Source of the DNA: Anaerolineales bacterium UBA5797
GTDB lineage: Bacteria > Chloroflexota > Anaerolineae > Anaerolineales > Villigracilaceae
Length of the DNA: 64,000 bases
NCBI GenBank assembly: GCA_002418205.1
Contig: DIDP01000017.1
Location: forward strand, 4,413 to 68,412
Direction of reading: 5' to 3'
The translations under genes and the position numbers were made by a program. The notes under the pieces were generated by a model. That model had not been told where the DNA came from and made no database searches. It saw nothing but the letters and a program-made list of their open reading frames with translations. How positions within the stretch are numbered: position 1 is the first letter of the stretch; each line of letters starts with the position of its first letter. Positions 15,275 through 23,888 of this stretch are shown piece by piece.

Positions 15275-18200
15275 ATGCCCACTGCCAGTCTGGACGTTGC
15301 CCTGGAGCGCTTCACCACCTTTGGCGACCTGCTCAAGTTCCTGCGCCGCCGCGCCGGCCTCACCCAGCGCGAACTTTCCATTGCTGTCGGCTACAGCGAT
15401 GCCCAAATCTCCCGTCTCGAACAAAACGAACGCCTGCCCGATGTCACCACCATTTCAGCCCGCTTCCTCCCGGTCTTGATGCTGGAGGATCAGCCTGAGG
15501 TGGCCGACCGCCTCCTGGAACTCGCATCAGCCGTCCGCCGGGAGGACGCGCCTGCCTCCGGTCTGTCCCCATATAAAGGGCTGTTCTACTTCGACGAATC
15601 GGATTCCGACCTCTTCTTCGGTCGGGAAAAACTGACCGTGTCCCTCGTGGAACGGCTCTTGTTCGGACTTGAGGCTGGTCACCGTTTCCTGACAGTGATC
15701 GGCGCCTCGGGTAGCGGCAAATCATCGTTAGTCCGAGCCGGGCTGATTCCCGCACTGCGTTGGCGGCAGGAGTCGTCCGGTTGGCTCGTCTACGTGATGA
15801 CGCCCACCGCACACCCGCTTGAGGCGTTGGCTGAGGCGTTTCATGGACAAAGCCAAGCCCAATCCGCGGTCAAAGAATTCGCTGGCATTGCGCAGGGACT
15901 TCAAAAAACTTTGGATCGTCTGGCAAAAAATGCTGGTGCAGAACACACTCTGCTGGTGATCGACCAATTCGAAGAGTTGTTCACGCTCTGTAGAAATGAA
16001 GATGAACAGCATGCTTTCGTGGAAAATGTGATGACTGCCGCGCTCCAACGCGATGGCAGAACGATAGTCGTGATTGCCATGCGCGCAGACTTCTATGCAT
16101 ATTGCGCACAGTTTGACCAGTTGCGCCAGGCAGTCTCCAGCCATCAGGAATACATCGGACCGATGAGCATGGACGATCTGCGGCGCGCTATCGAGGAGCC
16201 AGCCAGACGCGGTCACTGGGAGATCGAGCCGGGACTGGTCGAGGTCCTGCTCCATGATGTGGGAGCGGATGTTGGTCGGACACCGGAGCCGGGCGCTCTT
16301 CCTTTGCTTTCGCATGCCTTGCTCGAAACCTGGCATCGCCGCCGCGGACATACCATGACCTTGAGCGGCTACATTGCTTCGGGCGGTGTGCGCGGCGCCA
16401 TCGCTGAAACTGCCGAGACCGTCTTCTACGACAAATTGGATCAACGACAGCGCGGCATCGCCCGCCAGATCTTCCTGCGCCTGACCGAACTGGGCGGAGA
16501 TTCCTTGACCGCCGACACCCGCCGGAGAGTTGGCCTGGACGAATTGGTTTCCAGACAGGAAGACCGGGATGTTGTCCGCGAAGTATTGTCAACCCTGGCG
16601 GATGCGCGCTTGATCACCACCGATCAGGATGTGGCAGAGGTGGCGCACGAAGCGCTCATCCGTGAATGGCCCACCTTGCGTAACTGGCTGGAAGAGAACC
16701 GCGAGGGATTGCGTCTCCATCGTCACCTTACGGTGACCGCGCAGGAATGGGATGCCTCACAACGCGACCACAGCATGTTGTATCGTGGAGCGCGGCTGGC
16801 GCAGGCGCTCGAATGGGCGGCTGAACATGCGAACGAGTTGAACCTGTTGGAGCGTTCATTTCTCGATGAATCAAAATCGCTTATGGAAAAAGAATCTGCC
16901 GAACATGAGGCACAGCGTCAGCGTGAACTGGAGTCCGCGCAGAAACTGGCGGAGACCGAAAAAGCACGCGCAGAGGAACAGTCTCTGTCGAATAAACGCT
17001 TGCGGCAACGTGCGGTCTTTTTGACCGCAGCCTTCATACTGGCAGGCATACTTGCGCTGGTTTCAGGCATATTCTGGCAGAGGACCATTCTGTCCAACAA
17101 ACTTGCCACCTCGCGTGAGTTGTCCGCAGCGGCGGTCAACAATCTTGAGGTCGATCCGGAACGGAGCGCGTTACTGGCATTAAAGGCGTTGGATGTATAC
17201 GACACCCTGGAGGCGCGCAACGCATTGCACCAATCCATTCCTGAGATGCATCTGTTGAAGAATATATTCGTTTCTTCTGGCGGAGTTCCGGGCGTAGCCT
17301 ATAGTCCGGATGGCAGGATGATCGCAACGATGAGCCTCCATCAGGATGTCAAATTATGGGACGCGGATACTGGAGAGTTACTGCATACGCTGGTTGGGGT
17401 GGATGATTTTGGTGCCTGTGTTGTTTTCAGCCCGGACGGGAGCATCCTGGCAGGGGCATACTCGACCCAGGTGGTCCTATGGGATGTTCCAAGTGGAGAG
17501 ATCATCACCATCTTATCCGGTGGATCGCAGGAGGGTGTGGCGGGTTACAACGTTGGTGTGGGGCAGATCAGTTTCAGCCCGGATGGAAAATATATAGCAA
17601 CGGCAAACATGGATGGTGCCTCAACAATTTGGGATATCGGCACATCCAGCAAAGTCCTTTCTCTCATGGCTGCTGAGACACTGCCACCCAAAGCCATTGA
17701 TTACAGTCCGGATGGAAAATTAATTGCAAATGGAGGAGATGAGGGGACTGTGCGGGTTTGGGATGCAAAACGGGGTACGGAATTATTCTCCCGTGAATTG
17801 GGAGGTATCATCCACGCACTCAGTTTCAGCATGGATGGGAAATACCTGGCAGCGGCAAGCGAAGATGGCGGTATCAAAGTGTGGGATACAGGAACGGGGG
17901 AGATTGTTTCCAGCCCGCCGCGCCAATCCGGTATGTATGATATTGACTTTCTGGCGGACGGCAGGTATGCCACCGCCAGTCAGGATGGCACCACCCGTAT
18001 CTGGGATCCATTGACTGGTCAGCAGGTGCTCCTGCTTGCGGGTCCGAACAGTACCGTGATCAGCGTGGATGGCAGCCCGGATGGCAAACGGATAATCACT
18101 GGAGCATATGATGGCAGCCTGCGGATTTGGGACGCCACTCCGGGCGGGGAATTGATGACGATACCCGGGCACACAGGCATCGTTTGGAAAGTAGTCTACA

Positions 18201-19129
18201 GCCCGGACGGAAATCGTCTCGCCTCTGCCAGCGTGGATGGAACCGTCAAGGTCTGGGATGCATCATCGGGAGCATTGCTACTTTCCATTTCCGGAGGAGA
18301 GGATGTAGCCGATGGACTCATCAGTGTTGCTTTTAGTCCGGACGGTAAGCTGATCGCAGCAGGGAATATGGCGGGAAGGATAATCATCTGGGACAGCCAG
18401 AGCGGAGAGATTGTGAACAGTCTCAATGCTCACAAATCAATGGCGGTTGAACTTGCGTTCAGCCCGGATGGAAAACGACTGGCAAGCGCCTCATGGGATG
18501 GAACTGCAAAGATATGGGATTTGACAAATCAGGATACACTGACTCTCAATGTTCATCCACCTGCAACAACTATAACCAGTATAACCTTCAGCCCGGATGG
18601 AAAAAGAGTCTATACCGGAGCCGACGAAAAATTTGTCACGGAGTGGGATTCTGTGACCGGTCAGGAAATACGATATTTTTTCAGTGATGGAATCGAGATT
18701 TACAGCGTAGCGATCAGTCCCGATGGCAGCCTGCTGGCAGCCGGTCACCAGGATGGGAACATCCAACTTTGGGATGTGAATACGGGTAATAAGATTCGCG
18801 TTTTGACGGGCCACGCGGGACTGGTGTTGCGCATCGCGTTTAGCAAAGATGGTACACATCTTGCCTCAGCCAGTTTCGACCGGCTTGCCAAGGTATGGAA
18901 TGTGAACACAGACGAAGAACTCACCAGTTTGTATGGCAACGCCAGCAATGTATTTGGCGTAGCGTTCAGCCCGGATGGGAATCAATTGGCTACTGCTGGA
19001 GCCGATGGAACAATCCGTAAATACACATTGCGTATCGATGATCTGGTCGTGCTGGCCAAATCACGATTGACGCGCTCATTGACCGAGGAGGAGTGTCGCA
19101 AGTTTCTGTACATGGATGCTTGTCCGTAA
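15275..19129 (+). CDS. XRE-HTH / nSTAND1 NTPase / WD40 protein
   Basis: ATG 15275 follows GAGGAGG, giving 1284 residues. Order: XRE-type HTH (about 10-75, LTQRELSIAVGYSDAQISRLE); nSTAND1 NTPase with Walker A GASGSGKSS near 143-151 and Walker B LLVIDQFEEL near 226; a helical linker; one transmembrane helix (about 580-602); then about fourteen WD40-like units (FSPDGK repeats, about 670-1253), enough for two seven-bladed propellers. STAND proteins switch on when the repeat region senses a ligand. This architecture is common in Chloroflexota and cyanobacteria, with roles suggested in signalling or conflict. It stands alone, with no effector gene beside it. Confidence 0.88.
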   Translation: MPTASLDVALERFTTFGDLLKFLRRRAGLTQRELSIAVGYSDAQISRLEQNERLPDVTTISARFLPVLMLEDQPEVADRLLELASAVRREDAPASGLSPYKGLFYFDESDSDLFFGREKLTVSLVERLLFGLEAGHRFLTVIGASGSGKSSLVRAGLIPALRWRQESSGWLVYVMTPTAHPLEALAEAFHGQSQAQSAVKEFAGIAQGLQKTLDRLAKNAGAEHTLLVIDQFEELFTLCRNEDEQHAFVENVMTAALQRDGRTIVVIAMRADFYAYCAQFDQLRQAVSSHQEYIGPMSMDDLRRAIEEPARRGHWEIEPGLVEVLLHDVGADVGRTPEPGALPLLSHALLETWHRRRGHTMTLSGYIASGGVRGAIAETAETVFYDKLDQRQRGIARQIFLRLTELGGDSLTADTRRRVGLDELVSRQEDRDVVREVLSTLADARLITTDQDVAEVAHEALIREWPTLRNWLEENREGLRLHRHLTVTAQEWDASQRDHSMLYRGARLAQALEWAAEHANELNLLERSFLDESKSLMEKESAEHEAQRQRELESAQKLAETEKARAEEQSLSNKRLRQRAVFLTAAFILAGILALVSGIFWQRTILSNKLATSRELSAAAVNNLEVDPERSALLALKALDVYDTLEARNALHQSIPEMHLLKNIFVSSGGVPGVAYSPDGRMIATMSLHQDVKLWDADTGELLHTLVGVDDFGACVVFSPDGSILAGAYSTQVVLWDVPSGEIITILSGGSQEGVAGYNVGVGQISFSPDGKYIATANMDGASTIWDIGTSSKVLSLMAAETLPPKAIDYSPDGKLIANGGDEGTVRVWDAKRGTELFSRELGGIIHALSFSMDGKYLAAASEDGGIKVWDTGTGEIVSSPPRQSGMYDIDFLADGRYATASQDGTTRIWDPLTGQQVLLLAGPNSTVISVDGSPDGKRIITGAYDGSLRIWDATPGGELMTIPGHTGIVWKVVYSPDGNRLASASVDGTVKVWDASSGALLLSISGGEDVADGLISVAFSPDGKLIAAGNMAGRIIIWDSQSGEIVNSLNAHKSMAVELAFSPDGKRLASASWDGTAKIWDLTNQDTLTLNVHPPATTITSITFSPDGKRVYTGADEKFVTEWDSVTGQEIRYFFSDGIEIYSVAISPDGSLLAAGHQDGNIQLWDVNTGNKIRVLTGHAGLVLRIAFSKDGTHLASASFDRLAKVWNVNTDEELTSLYGNASNVFGVAFSPDGNQLATAGADGTIRKYTLRIDDLVVLAKSRLTRSLTEEECRKFLYMDACP

Positions 19130-19203
19130 ATCTTAAAAATGTTGTTGATTGGATGATGAAACTTAAACAAAAAACGCCTCACGACAAGTGAAACGTTTTT
19201 CAG

Positions 19204-19290
19204 CGGAGAGGGCGGGATTCGAACCCGCGAACCTTTGTGGGTTACACGCTTTCCAAGCGTGCGCGCTAAGCCAGACTACGCGACCTCTCC
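19204..19290 (-). tRNA. tRNA-Ser (GGA)
   Basis: Read on the minus strand, the acceptor arms GGAGAGG and CCTCTCC pair. The anticodon stem CACGC/GCGTG encloses loop TTGGAAA with anticodon GGA, a long variable arm is present as in class II tRNA, and the T arm contains GGTTCGAATCC. CCA is not encoded. Confidence 0.93.
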
Positions 19291-19321
19291 CGGTTGAGCG
19301 ACGCGGATTATACCAGAAATT

Positions 19322-19356
19322 AAAGGCATGGCTCTCGAATGTGCCATGCCTTTTTT
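19322..19356. terminator. rho-independent terminator
   Basis: An 11-bp stem, AAAGGCATGGC (19322-19332) with GCCATGCC plus a T run (19343-19356), lies downstream of the minus-strand cytochrome gene. It can work in both directions. Confidence 0.75.
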
Positions 19357-19371
19357 CATCGATCTGAACTC

Positions 19372-19878
19372 TCAGTTATCCAACGCGCCCTGGTTGATCC
19401 AGTCTATGATCAATTGGACTTGAGGCGGGGTCAACTTGGGTCCGCGTTTGGGCATTTTGTTGTTGACGATCAATTCAACGAACAGGCTGTTGCTGGCATC
19501 GCCTGGGATGATCACTAGGCCGTTGTCTGAGCCAGCCATGAGATCGGCATGCGTGTTGACTTTTAATCCCTCTTCGATCCTTTCACCGCCGTGGCAGTTC
19601 AGGCAGCGGCTTTGCAGGATGGGAACGATATCGTTCGCAAAGCTCACTGTTGCAGGAGCGGGTTCGAGGGTCGGTTCTTCGGTTGGGACCTCGGTGGGTT
19701 GGGCGGTATCGGTTGGCGGGGTATCGGTGGCAGGTTGAGGGTTGGATGGGGCTTCGGTAACGGAAACAATTTCATCGGTTGGGGATGAAGCGGGCGTACC
19801 CGCAGATCCGCTCCCACAGGCGGATAAAAGTCCGATGAGCAGGATGGGAATGATAATTTTGGCTTTCAATGAATTCAT
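19372..19878 (-). CDS. cytochrome c lipoprotein (planctomycete-type)
   Basis: This 168-residue lipoprotein has signal LLIGLLSAC and a long Thr/Pro/Glu-rich linker (about 30-85). The C-terminal domain has one heme site, CLNCHGGERIEEGL, followed by DLMAGSDNGLVIIPGD and NKMPKRGPKLTPPQ, the pattern of PSCyt1-type cytochromes c with a Met ligand candidate. It is probably an electron carrier on the outer face. It follows the DUF2231 membrane protein by 12 bases, which suggests the pair forms a membrane/periplasm redox unit. Confidence 0.8.
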   Translation of the reverse strand: MNSLKAKIIIPILLIGLLSACGSGSAGTPASSPTDEIVSVTEAPSNPQPATDTPPTDTAQPTEVPTEEPTLEPAPATVSFANDIVPILQSRCLNCHGGERIEEGLKVNTHADLMAGSDNGLVIIPGDASNSLFVELIVNNKMPKRGPKLTPPQVQLIIDWINQGALDN

Positions 19879-19890
19879 GTTTTTACTCTC

Positions 19891-20328
19891 CTAGAAACCA
19901 TACAGGATGACGCCGCCCAAAAATGCAAGCACAAGGGCGATCGCGAAGCTCAAGCCATATGAAGCAATGTAGAAAACCCGGTTGCCTTTCCGGAACATTT
20001 CAGGGTTGCGGTAACGGACGAGGCTAATGCCGGTGGTAAGGATGAAAAGGACGACGGCAAGTATGATCTTCGTGCCTGCATTGGGCGCGTCTCCGACATA
20101 GTTTTTGATATTGTCCATCAGACCGGTGATGCCGGCGAAGATCGTGCTGAACGCGGCGAGGGCGATGTTTGCGAAGGCGGCTTGTTCGAAAGCAGAACTA
20201 TTCCACCAATAGGCGAGCAGGATGAACAGAAATGCCGCACCGGTGAGCGCAATGGGGAAATGTACGAACATCGGGTGGGTGGGGTGCAGTTCGGTCAGCG
20301 CGACGAACAGCCGGTTGAAAAAATCCAT
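19891..20328 (-). CDS. DUF2231-family membrane protein
   Basis: This 145-residue protein has four transmembrane helices. The first begins after LHPTHPMFVHFPIAL, the conserved His-rich signature of DUF2231, whose His residues may bind heme or metal. DUF2231 genes often lie beside cytochromes c, as here. A role as a membrane electron-transfer subunit is plausible but unproven. Confidence 0.78.
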   Translation of the reverse strand: MDFFNRLFVALTELHPTHPMFVHFPIALTGAAFLFILLAYWWNSSAFEQAAFANIALAAFSTIFAGITGLMDNIKNYVGDAPNAGTKIILAVVLFILTTGISLVRYRNPEMFRKGNRVFYIASYGLSFAIALVLAFLGGVILYGF

Positions 20329-20349
20329 GCCTATCTCCTCTTATTTGTG

Positions 20350-20378
20350 ATGAGACCCCGGAAATTCCAGGGTCTCAT
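20350..20378. terminator. hairpin between two minus-strand units
   Basis: ATGAGACCC (20350-20358) and GGGTCTCAT (20370-20378) form a 9-bp stem between a small membrane gene and the DUF2231 gene. No clear T run follows on either strand, so termination is uncertain. Confidence 0.4.
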
Positions 20379-20414
20379 GTCTTTGGTTTGTTATCAGACG
20401 TATAAGAGGAGATT

Positions 20415-20813
20415 TTAATTACCCGCCTGTTCGGTGGAGTCTGCATCGGTTTTTTGGGTTTGTCGACGCGTGATCTGCCAGCCGCTCCTGGTGAAGAGCC
20501 AGTAGGCAAACCAGATGACCAGCCCGATGACGGCAATGCGCCAGAGGAATGCCAGCGGCGCGAAGAACCCAAATCTGCCGCGTTGCATCATGAGCGGGTG
20601 ACCGGGTGGGAAGCCGCGATTGAAATCCCGGTCGTACAGGCGCGGCTGAAGTGGTCTGTCGAATTGTGGAAAACGATCGCCGAATCTCGCGGGACCGTTT
20701 GCGGAGGTCTGTAGTCCCTGGCTGAAGCCGAATCGGTAGCCGACAAGCCCCACCCCGGCGAACAAACCCAGAACCACGATCACACTCAGGGTAATTAGAA
20801 GCGCTTTTTTCAT
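20415..20813 (-). CDS. small membrane protein, unknown
   Basis: The start at 20813 (MKKALL) follows AAAGGAAA and gives 132 residues. There is an N-terminal helix, an Arg/Phe/Pro-rich exported middle (DRPLQPRLYDRDFNRGF), a second helix (about 88-107, FLWRIAVIGLVIWFAYWLF) and a basic C-terminal tail. No family was recognised. It lies just downstream of the two-component genes on the same strand, so it may belong to their operon or be controlled by them. Confidence 0.55.
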   Translation of the reverse strand: MKKALLITLSVIVVLGLFAGVGLVGYRFGFSQGLQTSANGPARFGDRFPQFDRPLQPRLYDRDFNRGFPPGHPLMMQRGRFGFFAPLAFLWRIAVIGLVIWFAYWLFTRSGWQITRRQTQKTDADSTEQAGN

Positions 20814-20903
20814 ATCTGAATTTCCTTTCACTGATTTGTAAAACTATAGCACGCAGGTGTAAACCTGCTGTATAAAAAGTGTGGGGAAATTGTGTTTTTT
20901 TTC

Positions 20904-22268
20904 TCAGGGATGCTTTGGCAGTGCAATGACGATCTTGAGACCTTTTCCCGCCTCCGACTCAGCCGATACCTGTCCGCCGTGCGCCTGAACAATGGACCTG
21001 GCGATGGCAAGCCCCAACCCCGAGCCGCCATCCTCGCGCTGACGGGATGAATCCGTGCGATAGAAACGCTCGAAGATGCGGTCTACGTTTCCATCGGGAA
21101 TGCCTGGTCCACTATCTTGAATGGCAAGTTCGATCATATCTCCCATTTGTTTTGCGGAGAGTACGATCCGACCGCCATCAGGGGTGTGACGCAGGGCATT
21201 GTCGAGAATGTTCGTGAGAACCTGGGTCAATCGTCCGGGATCAGCCTCGAGCGTGGGAAGATTCGCGGCAACGTCCAGTTCGAGAGCGATGTTCTTTTTC
21301 CGGGTCTGGTATTGGTAGAGCGATGCAATCTCCTGAAGAAGCGCTCCCGGTTCGACGGTCTGCAGGTTGATGGAGAGTTCACCGGCATCTGCCAGCGACA
21401 GGGTGCGCAGGTCATTGACAAGATGTTCAAGGCGCGCGGCTTCCTCGCGGATGATCTCGAAGTTCTTGCGCGTCGGCTTGAGCACGCCATCGTGCACGGC
21501 TTCTGCATGTCCGAGGATCAGGCTTAAGGGAGTGCGGAGTTCATGGGCGATGTCCGCGGTCATCTGCTTGCGTGCGTTGACGGAGCGCGAAAGTTCCGCG
21601 CTCATTTTGTTGAATGCCCGGGCAAGTTCCCCCAGTTCATCCTTCGTGCGGACGGGGACCTGTTGCGACAGGTCGCCATCCGAAACCGCGTGGGTGGCTT
21701 GGGTCAATTCGCGGATGGGGCGGGTGATGGTGCGCGAAAGGAATATGCCCAAAAAGAGGGCGATGACCGCTCCGATCAGTGCGCCGTAGAGCAAAATGAG
21801 GTTGGTGCGTTCGATGAATTCCAGTTCGCGCGGATTCCCTTCGAAGGGCACGCGCACTGGCACAAGGATGCCGACCACTTCGCCGTTCTCGGTGATCGGT
21901 GTGCCAATTTCAAGTTCTTCCTGGGGGATTCTATCTCCGGGCTTGAATTTTCCATTGGGAACGATCACGTATCCGTTCTTATCGGTAAGTATGAACGGCA
22001 TAAAGCGATTTCCATTGCCGGATCCCGCCGGGTTTCCGGGAGGCGTGTGATCGTTGCTCGGAACAAAAACAATCTCCACCCCGGTCCATGAGCCGTTCTG
22101 CTTGTGATAGCTTGCAAGGATCGTAACGATATTGCTTTGGCTCTGGTCGGAAAGAAAGTTGATGAATTCCTGCCGCGTGTTCCAGCGGGCTGTGATGAAG
22201 ATGACCGCCACGCTGACCACCCCAATGCTCAGGAACGCAATCATAAGTTTGGTGGTTAGGGAACGCAT
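20904..22268 (-). CDS. sensor histidine kinase (HAMP-HisKA-HATPase)
   Basis: The ATG at 22268 is preferred because AAGAGGGA lies 9 bases upstream; a TTG at 22277 would sit on the ribosome site. The 454-residue protein has an N-terminal membrane helix, an extracytoplasmic sensor region (about 30-160, with NDHTPPGNPAGSGNG), a second helix near 165-185, HAMP, an H-box DIAHELRTPLSL with the phospho-His, and N, G1 and G2 boxes (NILDNALRHTPDGG, DSGPGIP, GSGLGLAI). It phosphorylates the response regulator encoded just upstream, whose stop it nearly overlaps. The signal sensed is unknown. Confidence 0.9.
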   Translation of the reverse strand: MRSLTTKLMIAFLSIGVVSVAVIFITARWNTRQEFINFLSDQSQSNIVTILASYHKQNGSWTGVEIVFVPSNDHTPPGNPAGSGNGNRFMPFILTDKNGYVIVPNGKFKPGDRIPQEELEIGTPITENGEVVGILVPVRVPFEGNPRELEFIERTNLILLYGALIGAVIALFLGIFLSRTITRPIRELTQATHAVSDGDLSQQVPVRTKDELGELARAFNKMSAELSRSVNARKQMTADIAHELRTPLSLILGHAEAVHDGVLKPTRKNFEIIREEAARLEHLVNDLRTLSLADAGELSINLQTVEPGALLQEIASLYQYQTRKKNIALELDVAANLPTLEADPGRLTQVLTNILDNALRHTPDGGRIVLSAKQMGDMIELAIQDSGPGIPDGNVDRIFERFYRTDSSRQREDGGSGLGLAIARSIVQAHGGQVSAESEAGKGLKIVIALPKHP

Positions 22269-22273
22269 GAGAC

Positions 22274-22957
22274 TCAATCCCTCTTGAACCTATATCCAAC
22301 GCCGTAAACGGTCTCGATATACTTTGGCGCGCGTGGAGATCTCTCGATCTTGCCGCGCAGGTTTTTGATGTGTGTGTCTATGGTGCGCTCGTAGCCTTCA
22401 TACCGGACACCTTGAATAATGTCCAAAAGGTCGAGCCGCGAATATACCCTGCCGGGTGTGGATATAAGCGCGGCCAGGATGTCGAATTCGGAGGGAGTGA
22501 GGTCAACGAAATCATCTGCCACCTGTACCGTTCGGCTGTCGCGGTCAAGGGTGATATCCGCGGCTTTCAAGACCTTTGCAGCCGGTTCCTTTTCCCCCAC
22601 CCGCCGCAGGACGGCGCGCACTCGCGCCACCAGTTCGCGCGGGCGGAACGGCTTGGTCATGTAATCATCGGCGCCCACCTCGAGACCGATCACCTTTTCT
22701 TCGTCATCCACGCGGGCAGTAAGCAGGATGATCGGTGTATTGCCCTCTGCGCGATGCCTGCGCATGAACTCGTAACCGTCCATTTCCGGCATCATGACAT
22801 CGAGGACGATCAGGTCGGGTTTTTCTTTTTGGGCAACGGTCAGCGCTTCCCTGCCGTTGAATGCGCTCACCACGCGAAAGCCTTCCTGTGTCAGATAGCT
22901 TTCGACCAGCGAGACCAGCCGCCTTTCGTCATCCACGACCATGATGGTTTTTGCCAT
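22274..22957 (-). CDS. OmpR-family response regulator
   Basis: This 227-residue protein has a receiver domain with acidic pocket DD at 9-10, phospho-acceptor D53 in IVLDVMMP and the conserved Lys in MTKPFRPRE. It is followed by a winged-helix DNA-binding domain (about 125-225) ending VYGVGYRFKRD. It is the partner of the kinase encoded immediately downstream. Targets are unknown; the small membrane gene behind the kinase and the decayed efflux adaptor gene upstream are candidates by position. Confidence 0.92.
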   Translation of the reverse strand: MAKTIMVVDDERRLVSLVESYLTQEGFRVVSAFNGREALTVAQKEKPDLIVLDVMMPEMDGYEFMRRHRAEGNTPIILLTARVDDEEKVIGLEVGADDYMTKPFRPRELVARVRAVLRRVGEKEPAAKVLKAADITLDRDSRTVQVADDFVDLTPSEFDILAALISTPGRVYSRLDLLDIIQGVRYEGYERTIDTHIKNLRGKIERSPRAPKYIETVYGVGYRFKRD

Positions 22958-22995
22958 TGTTCAGCCTTCCGGTTTTCAGTATACCAATCTCTTGA

Positions 22996-23395
22996 TTAAG
23001 AGCCAACTTTTTCCTGCAGGAGTTTAACGAGCGGTTCGATGAGAGGCGTCAAGGTGCCGAAAGCACGGGACGCATTGTCGCCGTTTTCAGTGCGACGCTT
23101 CTGGACTGTTACGATCTTCTCCGGATCGAGTTTCTAATCGTTATTGAACCCGCCTCCTCCGGGACCTCCACCTGGCGCGCCACCCTCGGGCCTCACAAAA
23201 AACTCCCCGCTATCTGTTCGGCAAGCGTGCCTGATCCACTGGCAGTAACAATCAAATTCCCTTTTCTCACAATGGCAGTTTGATTTTGTCAACCGGCGAT
23301 CGTTTGTGAGGCTGGGGATGCTTTGAGTAATATAAGTACACTCCTGTTACAGCAGGAACCGCAACAAGTACAGTATAGTGAAGAGATGTAAATAT
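22996..23395 (-). pseudogene. relic of an efflux (HlyD/RND-type) periplasmic adaptor gene
   Basis: On the minus strand, fragments in different frames line up with the two ends of a membrane-fusion protein. A membrane helix (VPAVTGVYLYYSKH) leads to KIK, then after a frame change TAIVRKGNLIVTASGSGTL, the usual beta-barrel start of HlyD/MacA-like adaptors. The middle is deleted. A third fragment has the Gly-rich end PEGGAPGGGPGGGGFNND, an in-frame TAG, then KLDPEKIVTVQKRR and a stop at 22996-22998. At least one frameshift, one stop and a large deletion are present. No transporter genes remain beside it. Confidence 0.6.
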
Positions 23396-23498
23396 ACAGT
23401 TGTGGAATTGTGGAGACATTGTGTGGATGATGTGATCGGATTTTGTGTTATATCCCCTCATCAAAATTCATCCAACTTATTCGAATATAAATCAGACC

Positions 23499-23527
23499 TT
23501 GATTGTCGGGTATTTTTACTTTACAAT
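23499..23527 (+). promoter_or_regulatory. sigma70-like promoter of the V/A-ATPase operon
   Basis: TTGATT at 23499-23504 and TACAAT at 23522-23527 are separated by exactly 17 bases, about 45 bases before the first ATPase gene. GTGAGGTGAAA precedes its ATG. Confidence 0.6.
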
Positions 23528-23570
23528 AGTGCATGCAATATATACAGGTACTGAGTGAGGTGAAACCGTC

Positions 23571-23885
23571 ATGAACGAGAAACACATTCAGCAGGTACTT
23601 GAGATCGAGAAGCAGGCGCAGGAAATATTGGAAAAGGCAAAACAGGATGCCCAGGAGATTCCTGCAAAAGCCGAACAGGAAGCGCAGGCAATCATCACCA
23701 AAGCCAGAACTGATGCACAGGAAGAAGCGCGCAGAATGGTTGAGAGCGCGAAATCGAATGATGCATCCGCGCAAACCGAGTCAGACGAAGCATCCGGGAA
23801 CAGTGGTTTGGAAGCGTCTGCAAAGGAGAACTTCGATAAGGCGGTTGCCTTCGTTGTGGAACGTGTGATCGGCAGAGCAGCGTAG
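23571..23885 (+). CDS. ntpH: V/A-type ATPase peripheral stalk subunit (G/H-like)
   Basis: This 104-residue protein is almost wholly helical with Gln/Glu/Ala-rich heptads (EIEKQAQEILEKAKQDAQE), the coiled-coil pattern of the H (or G) stalk subunit that pairs with subunit E. It is the first gene of the operon and lies 3 bases before the gene for subunit C. Identification rests on coiled-coil character plus position, since such subunits diverge quickly. The C-terminal region (NFDKAVAFVVERVIGRAA) is the conserved end. Confidence 0.78.
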   Translation: MNEKHIQQVLEIEKQAQEILEKAKQDAQEIPAKAEQEAQAIITKARTDAQEEARRMVESAKSNDASAQTESDEASGNSGLEASAKENFDKAVAFVVERVIGRAA

Positions 23886-23888
23886 CCC

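Noticed and set aside
17280..19035. Repeated FSPDGK-type units as a DNA repeat array
   Set aside because: These are WD40 protein repeats with diverged DNA, not a CRISPR or satellite array.
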